DNA of 64,000 nt from Tuctoria greenei (taxonomy: Eukaryota > Streptophyta > Magnoliopsida > Poales > Poaceae), in assembly GCA_036927565.1 (NCBI GenBank), contig JAYESD010000008.1, positions 123,469,498-123,533,497 on the forward strand, written 5' to 3'. A program made the translations under genes and the position numbers. Each line of letters opens with the position of its first letter. Position 1 is the first letter of the stretch. The notes below the pieces were generated by a model. That model was given only the letters and a program-made list of their open reading frames with translations, did not search any database and was not told the DNA's origin. Positions 34,949 to 46,343 of the stretch are shown one piece after another.

Positions 34949-35798
34949 TGTCGGTACCCTACGTATCGGGTACCGCACGATACCACAAGAAGTGCAAGAA
35001 AGTTGCACCCGTCAGAGTCGAAGGCCCTTGCAGGTCCGACATGTCACGTTGCACCGGACCCGCTCCCCTCACATGGCTGGCTCCCGGGTTAACACGTGTA
35101 AAATAAGACCAGAACAAAATTCCCAACCAAGCAAAGCTCCAGCGATTATACGTGTACAACATCCCCGGACCTAGCCCCCGTCAGAGAGGAGCTTCGGTTC
35201 CGACACATATACATCGACCCAGGACCTACCCTCTCGCAAGGGAAAGCTCCGGATTTTCCACGGGTGGAGCCTTCGGACCTTCATCGCTAACAGAAATACG
35301 AGCAGATCACGTCCGTGACAAACATTCAAGGATGGTTAAAGAAGTAGTTACAAGGTATGATAATGTGTCATTAATGCCATATTAATGACACACAATCAGT
35401 GCACTATTAATAGGGGTAACGCTGCCATGAAGGCACATTACCACACTATTTATTATATTTAATACCCTTTAGACAATGTATTAGGTCATTAAGCACACTA
35501 GGGCCACATGTCGGGCAAGACCAGCTTTGTTACGGTCAGTCCTTAGAACTATAAAAGGGTTGCACCGCACGAATACGAAAAAGGCGAAGCTAATTCGACC
35601 TGACCCTAGCGAACGCACTCGCTCAATACAATTACACAAACCTCGTGGAGTAGGGTGTTACGCTCAGGCGGCCCGAACCACGTAAATCCCTGAGGTCATC
35701 ATCCTGATCTTCATCTTTGCGTGCCCCAACCATAAAAGAACCTCTGCGAGCTGCTTCTCAGCAGGTCCGGGGGAAGTGTCATATCAAACACTTCGACA
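34949..35798 (+). repeat. 3' LTR of the Tat gypsy element
   Basis: The 850-bp LTR begins TGTCGGTACCC and ends CACTTCGACA, with short inverted ends TGTCG/CGACA. A TATA box lies at 35550-35557. No partner 5' LTR is present, so insertion age cannot be read and no target duplication can be checked. Confidence 0.88.
35550..35557 (+). promoter_or_regulatory. TATA box of the Tat LTR
   Basis: TATAAAAG followed by GC-rich sequence, about 250 bases before the LTR end; a canonical plant core promoter. Confidence 0.6.
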
Positions 35799-36186
35799 GT
35801 TAATCATTGAGTACTTCATTTATTTCACGTTTTAAGTTCAAAATTGATTTCTTGTTTGCATTTCATTTGTTCATGATTAGATCCTTAATGTGTAATATTT
35901 GATATTTTACAATTTTATGGAAATATAGGGACACAAGCATGTTATATTAGTTTGTTTGTTACTTGAACTTGTAGCATGGCACAAAAAAATTCTGTGAGAT
36001 CCATTCTCTTGTTTTCGTGGTGATGCTCTTATACTTCAAATCTGGATTGAATAATGTGCCCTTTTCTTCAGAAAATTGTTTTAGATCTCTACAACATATT
36101 GTATTGCAAGCCCATTTGCCTATTTCATCCAAAAAATACTTATAATGCAGTGTTATCTCTTTTTGAACATATTCTTCTTGTTTTTT
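35799..36186. other. unassigned sequence between Tat LTR and LINE tail
   Basis: AT-rich DNA carries an 81-codon minus-strand open frame (35959-36204, starting MWAFSRKKQEEYVQKEITLH). Its composition is protein-like (aromatic and Cys residues spread evenly), but I recognise no family, and its upstream end overlaps the LINE tail. It may be an exon fragment of an old gene or chance. Confidence 0.3.
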
Positions 36187-36595
36187 TCTAGAAAAAGCCC
36201 ACAAAGAGTGATATATTAAGCAGGTGAGAAATTTGAGGTTTACAGAGTAAGCACAAGCAGTGCTAGATTACAAATGCATCAACAACAGAAAGGCTAGGGG
36301 GTTAGTCTGAGGAGCTCGCGCGCACCCGCGAGGCTCCGTTGGTTCGCCGGCTCCCTGATCTCCGACAACAGATTTTGCTCTGTCCGTTCCTGCTCCTGGA
36401 AAACCCTGTTGTTTCTCTTGCGCCAAATACACCAGCATACTAGCATTGCGAGAGATGGGAAACCCTTTTCCTTGTCCGCCGCACCTAGAGCCATTCCTGG
36501 GAACCAGAAGCAGAGGGGTCGCTGATGGTCCATCTGTTCTGGGCAAAAGGAAATGGACTTGGAAGAGTTGAGCAGCTTGATCCCAAATTCGCTTA

Positions 36596-37933
36596 AGACG
36601 CGTTTGGTTTGTGGGACGAAGAGGGCTGTGATGGGGTGAACCTATTTTTTATGGTATTTGTTTCAGAGACAAGAGGGATGGAATAATCCCACGAAAAAAT
36701 GTTACTCTCAGATCTGGGACGAAACGATCCATCAAACTCGAGCGGACGAACTCGTCCCACCCGAACGGCATGAGTCTCCGTCTCTCGATGAGTTCCACCT
36801 TGGCAATTCGTCCTCTTCTTCGTCTCAGAGTCCGTCAGCTGGGCACCATCAGCCTTGCATCCTTGTCTCTGCCTCGCTCCATCGCCTCTACCTGCTCTGC
36901 GTACCCAAATCTCTCTCTTCCTCGGCATCACGTGCTCTGAAGCCAACAACAGCATCCTTCCTCGCCGCGCTGAGCTGGACATTGCACGCACCCACACGAG
37001 GTAGCTCGACAGGGAGCAGAGGCACCGCGACAGCGATGAGGCATTGGCGGCCGAGCAACTGCGAGCGGCTCGCGGAGGAGATGCGGGTGTGGCTGCGGGT
37101 GAGCCTGAGAGAGGAGCTGGAGCGATTGAGGAAGGCGAGGGAGAGGTTGGAGAACGCGGAGGGAGCTGAGACGGCCGGAGGCAAAGAGAGTGTGGCAGAA
37201 GCGGTACAGGAGGGGGGGGATGCTACAGCTCGCCAACGAGCTGCACGAGGAGCTGGACCGGATGAAGATGGCATGGAGATCCAGATCGCCATGGCATGCC
37301 TCAAGGATGAGCTCCGCCGCCTCATTCTTTACTCGGCCAAGAGGTGCCCCTCGATACCAGAGGCCTGGATGCCGTAGCGGACGCCGTTCTGCTTGATGTC
37401 GTTGTTCTTGGTGAGCAGGATGTGTGCGCAGTCACGGAACTTGTCGATCTCAGAGTAGGCCGGGTTGAGGTACTTCTCCAGCATCACTTCGCAGATGTCC
37501 TCCTACAAGTCTGGATCCACCTCCAGCTTGTACCACCCTAACACGTCGGTCTTCATGCTCTTTGCTCTCCGGGTGGTTCAAGAACTGTCAGCACTCCAGA
37601 TTCACAGCTGCCAGTGCCGCACAGCCAGGACGGTGTGCCCGACACTGCTCGCGACGCTAGCACCTGCTTGAAGAGGTAGTTGTTCTTGGCATAGAGCTAA
37701 GGTGTTCGATGAAATGACATACTGAAGTGCAGCTGATGGAGTTAACAGAGTGTGGCCTGATGGAGTTAACGGAGTGTGAGAGACGTCAATTTCAACCTCA
37801 CTTTATCCCCTCAATCAAACAAAAAACAAGGATCATGTCATCCTTACAAACAAACAAAAAATAGAATCATCTCATCCTTAAAAATAGGGATGGATCCATC
37901 TCATCTTATTATGTTTCCAAACCAAACACTACC
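36596..37933. mobile_element. PIF/Harbinger-like (Tourist-type) element carrying exon-like DNA
   Basis: Ends resemble each other as inverted repeats around GTTTGGTTTG (36602-36611 and, inverted, 37917-37926). Both flanks show TTA (36593-36595 and 37934-37936), the duplication typical of PIF/Harbinger elements. The interrupted LINE reading rejoins when it is removed. The centre (36780-37670) is GC-rich and unlike the AT-rich ends; it appears to be acquired sequence. No transposase is seen. Confidence 0.55.
37344..37570 (-). pseudogene. captured exon-like fragment inside the PIF-like element
   Basis: The minus-strand reading gives a protein-like stretch (LGWYKLEVDPDL, a stop, then EDICEVMLEKYLNPAYSEID...KQNGVRYGIQASGIEGHLLA) with balanced composition and one TAG. 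A further possible exon lies at about 37570-37690 (AKNNYLFKQVLASRAVSGTP). I do not recognise the protein family. The plus strand also has a long open frame (36658-37377), but it is Arg/Glu/Ser-biased, which is expected from GC-rich DNA. Capture of host exons by a non-autonomous transposon is the simplest reading. Confidence 0.4.
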
Positions 37934-38557
37934 TTAGTATACAGGCATTCGACGAACAAATATTGGCATGTTTCCAAGTTATGGCGGCAGAGGGCACAGA
38001 AATAGCAGTTAGGCTATCCACGCCGTTGTAGTCGGAAGGCCGTCAACACCGAGCATCAACCATGTAAACACCTTGTACCGTGATAGAGCCCATACCTTCC
38101 AGATCACCTCCGGGAAGATGGAGCTTTCAACAAATTGAAGCCGGTATGCGGAACTGGCAGAGTATTCCCCGTCGGCTGATATCTTCCAAGTGATGGTGTC
38201 ATCTTGTCCTTCCATCAGCTGCAAAGGTTGACTCTCTAGCTCCATCCACAGGCTAACAATCTGATGAAGAATGTTTACGGTGAGGTGATGGACGGTGTCA
38301 CGGATCCAAGCTTGTCCCTGCAGGGCCTCAGCAACGGTTCATCCTTTCCTTCTAGCCTGATGGACTTCTGGAAATTTTGCTGCAGGGGAGACTCCTTGCA
38401 GCCGGCTAGATGTCCAAAATTTCGCCTTTTTTCATCATGGACCGAGACGCTTGTGGCCAAACCAAAGAGGGCATTGTCAGTGTCATCCACAGGGAGTTCG
38501 GAGCCCACCCAAGGCTTATGCGGAGTCTTCCAGCTGTACCACAACCAATACAATCTT

Positions 38558-39854
38558 GATTTTTTTTTTCATTTTAACATTATTTTTAATCATTTAATAT
38601 TAATAGCCTACAAATTTTATTTTTTTGTAAAAATAGTCATCTAACCGTCCACACTGGCAAGTCACTTCAGATTTTACCGTCCACACTGTGGCGCCATGTC
38701 AGCGTCACTGGTTGTTTAATTGACTAAAAATGTTGAGTTTGTTGAAAATTGAACTCACAACCTCAAGCAAACATCTTTTCTCACTTAACCATTAGGCTAA
38801 CTACACTTATATGCTTGAAATTGAAACAAATGTCTATTTAACATCAAATTCAAGTTTTAAATTTAGAGCCTAAACTTATAAATTGAATTTGATATTCGAA
38901 CAGAGTTAAAACTTCTTTATTTTTTATTTGCAGCTTGGAATTTCAAAATCAAATATTTTAAAATTTTAAGAAAATCTAAAATTCAAATTTTTATATGAAT
39001 TTTTATTCTGATACATGAAATTGAATTTCAAATTTAAATTTCTATTTCTAAATTTAATTTGAAACTTCAAAACTCGAATTTGAAAGTTCAAAAATCAATT
39101 CAAATTTTAAATCTTTGAACTTAAATTTTAAAAGTTCAAAGATTTTTAAATTCGAAGTTTTTAAAATTTGAAGTTTTTAAACTCAAATTTTTAAATTCGA
39201 AGATCTAAACTTTAAATTGAATTTCGAACTTTCAAATTCGTGTTTTGAAGTTTCAAATTAAATTTAGAAATAGAAATTTAAATTTGAAATCAATTTCATG
39301 TATCAGAATAAAAATTTCATATAAAAGTTTGAATTTAAGATTTTCTTAAATTTTTAAAATATTTGATTTTGAAATTCCAAAATCCAAAAAAATATAAAAA
39401 GTTTAAATTTGTTCGAATGTCAAATTCAATTTATAAGTTTAGTGTCTAAATTTAAGACTTGAATTTGATGTTAAATAGAAATTTGTTTCAAATTTGGGCA
39501 TATAAGTGTTCTTAGTCCAGTGATTAAGTGAAAAAGGATGTATGTTTGAGGTTGTGAGTTCCATTCTCAACAAACTCAACATTTTTAGTCAATTAAACAA
39601 CCAGTGATATGACAACTATATGGCACTGACGTGGTGTCATGTCAGCCAACCGTCCATAGTGTGGACGGGAAGCGCTGAGGTGGCGTGCCACGTCAGCAAC
39701 CGTCCACAGTGTGGACGACAGCGCTAATGTGGCGTGCCATGTTAGCAAGTTGTCCACACTGTGGACAGTTAGGTGGCTATTTTTACAAAAAATAAAATGT
39801 GTAGGCTATTAATATTAAATGATTAAAAATAATGTTAAAATGAAAAAAGAATTC
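38558..39854. mobile_element. 1.3-kb foldback Mutator-like element
   Basis: The two halves (38558 to about 39205, and about 39206-39854) are long inverted copies. Both ends carry TTTTTTCATTTTAACATT oriented inward, and the internal parts mirror each other (for example GTCCACACTGTGG blocks near 38685 and 39755). Flanks TACAATCTT (38549-38557) and TATAATCTT (39855-39863) form a 9-bp duplication with one mismatch, typical of Mutator-like elements. It interrupts the LINE reading and encodes no transposase. Confidence 0.82.
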
Positions 39855-40499
39855 TATAATCTTAGAGCTCTGCTAAACTTCCAAAGGTCGACAATGCCCA
39901 GTCCACCAGCATGGAGTGGCCTGCAAACTCTCTGCCAACTGACTTCGGCTTTGCCACGAATCCAGTCTTGTGTGCCGGCCCACAAGAAGCGCCTCCTGAG
40001 TTTGTCGAGTCCTTTAATGAACTTTTTTAAGGGCCGCAAAGCTGTTAGAACATAAATCGGGAGCGCGAACATGGTAGTACGAACCAATTCTCTTCTAGTA
40101 CCTCCGAGAGAGAAGCTTGCCTTTCCAACCTTCCAGTCTCCTTGCAGCCTTGTCATGAATGTAGAGGTTGTGCTTGTGAGACGGCTTCCTGCTTTTTTAC
40201 CCTGATCTCAATGTATGCAATATGTTCACTTTATCACAAAAGTAGGTCAGCCTACACCTTTGTGCAAGTACTAATTAAATTCCTCTTTTCATTTTGAAGT
40301 ATGTGGATTGAAAATTTATTTGGTGTACGCTGTATCTACTCATTGTACTTGTTTGTTAGATGCATATCTATTTACTCATTATTACAAGTATATTTTCTAT
40401 ACAACCATATAAATTTGAATACGACTATCAAATTTATTACAAAATTATTGTGTGAATTATCACCTCATATGAATAAATATAAATTTTATTTTCTATATG

Positions 40500-41030
40500 C
40501 ACTACATAAAAACAAATTATTTTCGTGGATCAAGAACCCACAAAAATGGACGTTAAGCCCAAGAAAATAATTATTTTTCTGGATCGTGTTGGTACCCTCA
40601 ATATCAGGTACCCGCGCAATGGAAGAAACGTCTAAGGACTCTGCCTCCCTACTGAGGCAGGCTCCGGAGGCGCCACGCAGGCTCAGACCTCGTCCCTCCT
40701 CAGGGGTGTGCTCTGATACTGCGACGTGGGCCTCGGCTCGAGACCCAACTCCCCCGCAGAGGTGGGCTCCCGAGCCACCACGTGTCCGGTGGAACGGGAC
40801 CTGCTCCTCCACAGGAGCGGGCTCCAGTGCCGCCACATGTCCATGTATGTAAACCGTCGAAAATAACCGTATTTTCTTGAACCAAATGTGGCCTACGAAA
40901 AATAAGAGCAGCCCACGAAAATATATTTATTATTTTCGTGAACCATACTAATGCTCACGGTAATATGTCTCAATTATTTTCATGGACCAACTTTTGGTCT
41001 ACGAAAATACTTAGTTGTATTTTCATTTAT
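40500..41030 (+). mobile_element. CACTA-like terminus with TTTTCGTGG subterminal repeats
   Basis: CACTACATAAAAACAAATTA at 40500 starts a region with repeated TATTTTCGTGG-type units in both orientations (about 40515, 40571, 40869, 40908, 40928, 40972, 40993). This layout resembles a CACTA transposon end. Its repeat unit differs from the GCGACGG repeats at 49150-49612, so it is probably a different family. The other end was not found. Confidence 0.4.
40587..40860 (+). repeat. gypsy-LTR-like fragment
   Basis: TGTTGGTACCCTCAATATCA at 40587 resembles the start of the Tat LTR at 34949 (TGTCGGTACCCTACGTATCG). The following GC-rich 250 bases fit LTR sequence but differ from the 34949 copy, suggesting a related family or a small non-autonomous derivative. 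Confidence 0.4.
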
Positions 41031-41701
41031 TTTAGATGGATATCTTTTCATTAGTCGCTAGAAGTATGCCTTGTGTACATGACCAGCAGCTTTGTGACAA
41101 AAGAACATCCATATACACCTTGACGTGACTGATACTTAAATTCCATTTTATTTACATTTAAAATAGACTGCGTGAAGAAAATTTATTTGACGTCACTACC
41201 TATTGTACTTGTTTACTAGATGCATACCTACTTATTCATTATTAGAAGTATATCTTCTGTACAGACTACACGACCATATCAACTGTCTGCAAGATAAATC
41301 TCACAAAATTGTGTGAATCCATCTCTTCCTCTAGTTATTTTTTTAGATAATCTGAAAGAAAATTTGTTTGATGTGTGCTATATCTGTCCATTGTATCAAT
41401 GTTTTGAATGAATATTTATTCATTTATTATTGTTAAAGAGAGTTTAGTCTAGTGATTAAGTACTGACTAACAGAGTACTCAGGTCCTGAGTTGATTTTTC
41501 GTATAAGTTAAAAAATTATTTCGATCTTACCCGATATTAAATGCAAATACTCTATAGAGGAACTAATGAGTGTCAGACTTGGACGTGACTACGAAGCGTA
41601 AGGAGAGGATGGACATGATGCGGGAGACAATGCCGATATATGAAGTCCACAACCATACATGTGTTATATATCCGAGTATTGTCATCTTGTTCTAGACAGT
41701 G

Positions 41702-42130
41702 AGCGTGTGTATGTTCTCGTCCTCCAGGCCCGAGTCGGCAAAATTCGGGGCCCTGTACGAAATATTAAAATTGTTCATTTATTTGTAGAAAAGTAGTATT
41801 ATAAATATATATATAATATAATAACGCCACACACAACAATAGATTATATCAAGAAACATTGATTATTGAAATTTTGTCTTTCGATGCATAATGTTTATCT
41901 AAGTAAACCAATTCTTAGCGTGTGTGTATGTTCTCGTCATCCAGGCCCGAGCTGGCAAAAGTCGGGGCCCTGTACGAAATATTAAAATTGTTCATTTCTC
42001 TGTATAAAAGTAGTATTATAAATGTATATATAATATAATAATGCCACACACAACAATAGATTATATCAAGAAACATTGATTATTGAAATTTTGCCTTTTG
42101 ATGCATAATGTTTATCTAAATAAACCAATT
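41702..42130. repeat. tandem duplication, two units of about 205-225 bp
   Basis: The unit starting GCGTGTGTATGTTCTCGTC (41703) recurs at about 41928 with few changes, through GATGCATAATGTTTATCTAA to AAACCAATT (ends about 41923 and 42130). No coding family recognised. Confidence 0.85.
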
Positions 42131-42595
42131 GTTTTAGTACTCCTTTAAATAAAATCTTCAATTACATGCTCATATTCAACATTCTCCAAAGAATCACTCT
42201 CGAGCGATATTATGACCAAATCAATAAGTTTTTGTTGTGTCATTGTAGAATGCATATAGTACTTCAGCTGCTTTCTTTAGAAAAACTATGTTCCCTTGAT
42301 GCAACAATCACTGAAATGGTTCATAAAACTCTATATACAATATTTTAATCTGGAAACGAATCATGTCACTTTAAAAATTTGAGAATTTGAACAGGTTTCA
42401 TACTTTTTTGGCATAAAATCTTGAAGAACTTCAACTCTATATACAACTCATTGGCTTGTATAGTAGAACAACTAAATTAGATTAAAATCCCAGTTATGCT
42501 TCGCTTGTTGTTAAAAAATAATGGAGAAAGTAAGTGTGAAATAATAAACGTGATACAAAACGGAGAAAGAGAGAACAGTTTACCTGCAATCGATG

Positions 42596-44469
42596 TGTGC
42601 CCAAAGAGCACGACAGTGAGAAGATGTGCTTGAAATATGGTAAACCGAGGTATGTCGAAGTTGTTAATGACGATGGCAATAATGTGATGACAGATGTCGC
42701 ACATAAGCAGCTTCGTTACTTGCCCGTGACACCTCGGTTGAAGCAGTTGTTTCTTTCAAAAAGAACCGCAAGACACATGAGATGGCACAAAGAAGGTAAA
42801 TGTGAGAACAAAGAATTCTTTATGCATCCGTCCGATGGTGATGCATGGAAGGCGCTAGACCATTTCAATCTAGACTTTTCTCGTGATGCAAGGAATGTTC
42901 TCATTGGATTAGCGACAGACGGATTCTCACCGTTCAGTACAAACGCCACGCCATACTCCTGTTGGCCCGTCTTTGTCATTCCGTACAACCTGTCACCTGC
43001 TCTTTGTACGAAGAACGAGTTCGTGGTTCTTAGCCTCATTGTACCTATACCTGATCATCCCGGGTCACGTCTCAACGTGATGTTGAAACTGCTGATCGAA
43101 GAATTGAAAGTCTTGTCGACAGGAGTCGAAGTGTACGACAGTTACAAGAAGCAGAAATTCAACCTTAGAGTTGCTTATTTGTGGCCCGTCCATGATTTGT
43201 CGGCATACGGCATGTTTTATGGATGGAGCACTCATGGTCGTCTGACGTGTCCGATATGTGCTTCACACACGAATTGCTTTCCACTAAATCATGGAGACAA
43301 AATATCTTACTTCGATTGTCATAGACGTTGGCTGTCCTCGAATCACATATTTAGGCAACAGAGGCATGTCTTTAGAAAGAATACTGTTGTCACTAAAGGA
43401 CCACCGAAGCGTCTCAACGGGTCAGAAATTTCTGATATGTTGGACAAACTGGTGCCTGATGAAGGTCGTCCTGGATATTTCGTAGGTTATGGAGAGGAAC
43501 GCAATTGGACTCACATATGTGGACTTTGGGAGCTACCGTATGTGAAGTCATTGATTCTAATGCACAACATTAATGTCATGCATCAGAAGCGTAATATGAG
43601 CTAAAGTATCATAAGCACTTGCATGCATATGCCTGGCAAAACGAAAGACAATTACATAGCTAGACTAGATTTAGCAGACATTTGTCACTGTCCAACTCTT
43701 GAAATCTCTGAAAGTGGTGGGAAGCCACGTGCTTCTTTCTTTCTTCGATCTAAAGAAAAGAAAGAAGTTATGAAATGGATGAAAACTTTGAAATTCCCAG
43801 ATGGTTACGCAACTAGCGTGAAACGAGCCGTAAATGTGAATACAGGAATGTCACTGGGTTGAAGAGTCATGATTATCACATTATAATGGAAAGACGCTTA
43901 CCTGTTATGTTTCAGGGCTATCTAGATGATGGGGTGTAGAAGGTTTTAACCAAGCTCAACTATTTCTATAGACAGCTTTGTGCTAAAGAAATCAAGATAG
44001 GGATGATGGATAAGTTAGAGAAGGAGATACCCATACTTTTATGTAAGATGGAAATTTCTTTCCACAGGGTTTCTTCAATCCACATCTGCTTATCCATCTT
44101 CCATTCGAAGCTAAAATTGGTGCTCCTGTGCAATACAGGTGGATGTATCATATCGAAAGAGCGCTACAATATTTGAAACCAATGGTTGGCAACAGGGCAA
44201 GGGTGGAAGGGTGCATCGCTGAAGCATATGCTCTTAAGAAAGTAGGATACTTTTCAAGTGTCTACTTTGTAGAAGAAAACAATATCAATACTTTGGCGAT
44301 GCGGTACAATGTGGACGAAGCACCCCCTTTAGGCGACCTTTCCGTTTTTCAAACGAGAGGCACCACCGTTGGTAGCTACACGACCTACGTGCTATCCGAA
44401 CATGACAGGACTGTTGCTTTACTCTACATGTATGCAAATATAGAAGGCATGCAGGAATACTTCGAGTAA
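42596..44469 (+). pseudogene. CACTA TNP2-like transposase with DUF4218 region
   Basis: The reading starts inside the family (CPKEHDSEKMCLKYGKPRYV), so N-terminal exons are missing. The TNP2/Transposase_21 core follows (LRYLPVTPRLKQLFLSKRTA, RHMRWHKEG, SCWPVFVIPYNLSPALC, GRLTCPICASHT, YFDCHRRWL) to about 43604. Then come frame breaks and GLWELPYVKSLILMHNINVM-type residues, with the next piece at 43623-43862. The DUF4218 part runs from about 43900 to 44469 (LNYFYRQLCAKEI, MYHIERALQYLKPMVGNRAR). TAG at about 43937 and other shifts break it. The transposase would bind the element ends and cut DNA. Confidence 0.88.
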
Positions 44470-44749
44470 GTGTTTGTCCTAAATTTATGCTAATCGACAT
44501 ATTTTGCTACACATGTATTCTAAAAGATGTTTTTTCATGTTCTGTGAGTTCCACAGACAATGTTGGCCACATAGGCATCAACATACGGCCAAACAAGTAG
44601 AAGGGATGTGAAAATAAAGAATAAATGGAGAGCCGAGTTTCCTATCCTGGTTTCAAGATTATGTAATACTCTCTCGTCTTCTATATATTATAAGTTACTA
44701 TCATTAAAGAAGTGTTATTTTAAGTTACAATCATTTTTGACAGTGTCAG

Positions 44750-45527
44750 ACTCACAATGTTCATGAAGATTTGCGACAACTATCTTATAGATTGGTGAAT
44801 GTTAGAAGCTATGGTCGATATGACGTAAATGGCTTTCGATTCCGTACAACTCATTTTGAAGCTCTTCGCCCTCTCGCGACAACATCAAATTCTGGTGTTG
44901 TGATGAGAGCAATTAACACTCAAGGGAATTTAACTGATTATTATGAGATCATTAACAAAATCCTTGAATTTAATTTTACCAGAAAGAAGACCCTTCGAGT
45001 TGTCTTCTTTGACTGTGATTAGTTTGATCGCACTCATGGAACTCGAGAAAACCAATTTGGAATAGTGGAAGTGGAACATAAGGACCGACTACGAGGTTAC
45101 AATACATTTGGTCTTGCACATCATGTGGAACAAGTATATTATCTACCTTATCCATGCACGAAGCTCAGTGCTTGGTGGGTGGTATATAAGGTGAATCCTC
45201 GTGAGCGGTTATATACTCCACCGGTCCCTTCACAGAGGATCGTGACTCGTCCGGTCGGAGACAGGTAATAAAAATTATAGTGTTCATTTCTGGTTTCTTT
45301 TGGTTACTTAAGTAATGAATCAATAAATATCTTGCAGGGTTTGGGACGACACGTCTTTCATCGGTGAGAGACACCAAAGATCGGTGAACGGTATCCTCGG
45401 GTCCTTAGTGCATTTGCACTATCCCGAGGTCATCGACGGGGTGCCTGCTCTTTCGTGGGAGAACTATGCACGCGTCCATCACCAGGAGCACGACAACCTT
45501 CAGGAGGCCGTATGGGCCGATTTTATG
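44750..45527 (+). pseudogene. CACTA DUF4216 region and following exon
   Basis: Exon 44750-45264 starts after a CAG acceptor and encodes RSYGRYDVNGFRFRTTHFEA...VEHKDRLRGYNTFGLAHH, a DUF4216 match normally found at the C-terminus of CACTA transposases. TAG at 45020-45022 replaces an expected Trp codon. A GT donor at 45265 and an AG acceptor at 45337 lead to exon 45338-45527 (VWDDTSFIGERHQRSVNGIL), which ends at a GTAAGT donor. Splice sites are inferred from consensus and frame. Confidence 0.78.
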
Positions 45528-46343
45528 GTAAGTATTTTAAAAATATTTTCTAAGTTTTAACTCTTAAACTCTTTTAATGAACATCTCTTCAATATATTCT
45601 TTATCACATGCAATGTATACTTTAGAGGACCTGAATGACCCTCGCGTGGTTCATGATGCGAGGAGAGTGTTTCACTACAACACTACCAAGGCGCTTCGAT
45701 AAGCTTTGTCAAATGCTCGTGTTTAAATTATTAATGAGCACTTGAAGGCGAACTAGCACCACGTGCTACACTTCCGGCAAGAGAGCGAGAGGCACCTGAC
45801 GGAAGAGGAGTACGCGCAAGTACGTGGGGTGTAGTAAGTAGTTTTTTCTGATAATTTCCTCTATAGTATTTTTAATGATCTACAACTATGTGCAGGGCCA
45901 CGTGAACTGGTTGCAGGGTTGGTCTGATGCATTTTGGGCCCTTTGTCGTTACTGGGCTAGCAATGAGTTTAAGGATAAGTCTGGGAAGGCTCGAGAGTGC
46001 AGAGGGGTCGAGAAAAAGAGCAGGCACGACCAAGATAACCACTTGCATTTAGCTAAACGCATGGTAAGTGTATGTAATTTATGTTTATATATTCATAATA
46101 TATTGTTCGTACTAACACGTATTGACAGGAGCGCGAGACGGGGGTGCCGCCGACCCCTACTGAGATATGGAAGAGAGGTCATATGGACCCTTCTCAGCCT
46201 CAGGGGTGTAGTTAGGCTGCAGCCGAGCGATTGGTAAGTTTAGAAATCATTCATATTAAATATAACTATATGGATTGTTGAACTTACACGGTTTTCTTGT
46301 TTTCCAGGCTAAGTACGGGGAGGAGGCTAGGAAGATACATGGC

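Larger units (their letters stand above)
4784..35798 (+). mobile_element. Ty3/gypsy retrotransposon, Tat-type, 5' truncated and nested
   Basis: Plus-strand pol (RNase H, second archaeal-type RNase H, integrase) is followed by a spacer, a long antisense gene, a purine-rich tract and a 3' LTR at 34949-35798. A second RNase H and an antisense ORF after pol are known features of Tat-lineage elements in grasses. The 5' LTR, gag, protease and RT are absent. It is interrupted by a solo LTR (6929-8550) and by an Athila-like element (12361-33406). The coordinates span these insertions. Confidence 0.85.
36187..40156 (-). pseudogene. LINE (non-LTR retrotransposon) 3' part, split by two insertions
   Basis: Minus-strand pieces in order: RT C-terminal region (39864-40156, FLWAGTQDWIRGKAEVSWQR), continuation (38275-38553, YWLWYSWKTPHKPWVG), the zinc-binding 'zf-RVT' region (about 37937-38245, ADGEYSASSAYRLQF...FTWLML), and a C-terminal tail (about 36270-36595, WRKRNNRVFQEQERTEQNLL). 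An A-rich run near 36187-36193 may be the poly-A tail. Foreign blocks at 38558-39854 and 36596-37933 interrupt it, and the readings rejoin across both. Stops and frameshifts are frequent. The endonuclease and most of RT are missing, consistent with 5' truncation. Confidence 0.82.
40157..42595. other. gene-free repeat debris
   Basis: Mostly AT-rich DNA. Contents I can name are a CACTA-terminus-like block (40500-41030), a gypsy-LTR-like fragment within it (40587-40860) and a tandem duplication (41702-42130). Short open frames elsewhere show no family resemblance. Confidence 0.5.

Noticed and set aside
36658..37377. Intact plus-strand host gene of 239 codons
   Set aside because: Biased Arg/Glu/Ser composition, no family seen, embedded within a small transposon; the opposite strand gives a more protein-like reading for part of it.
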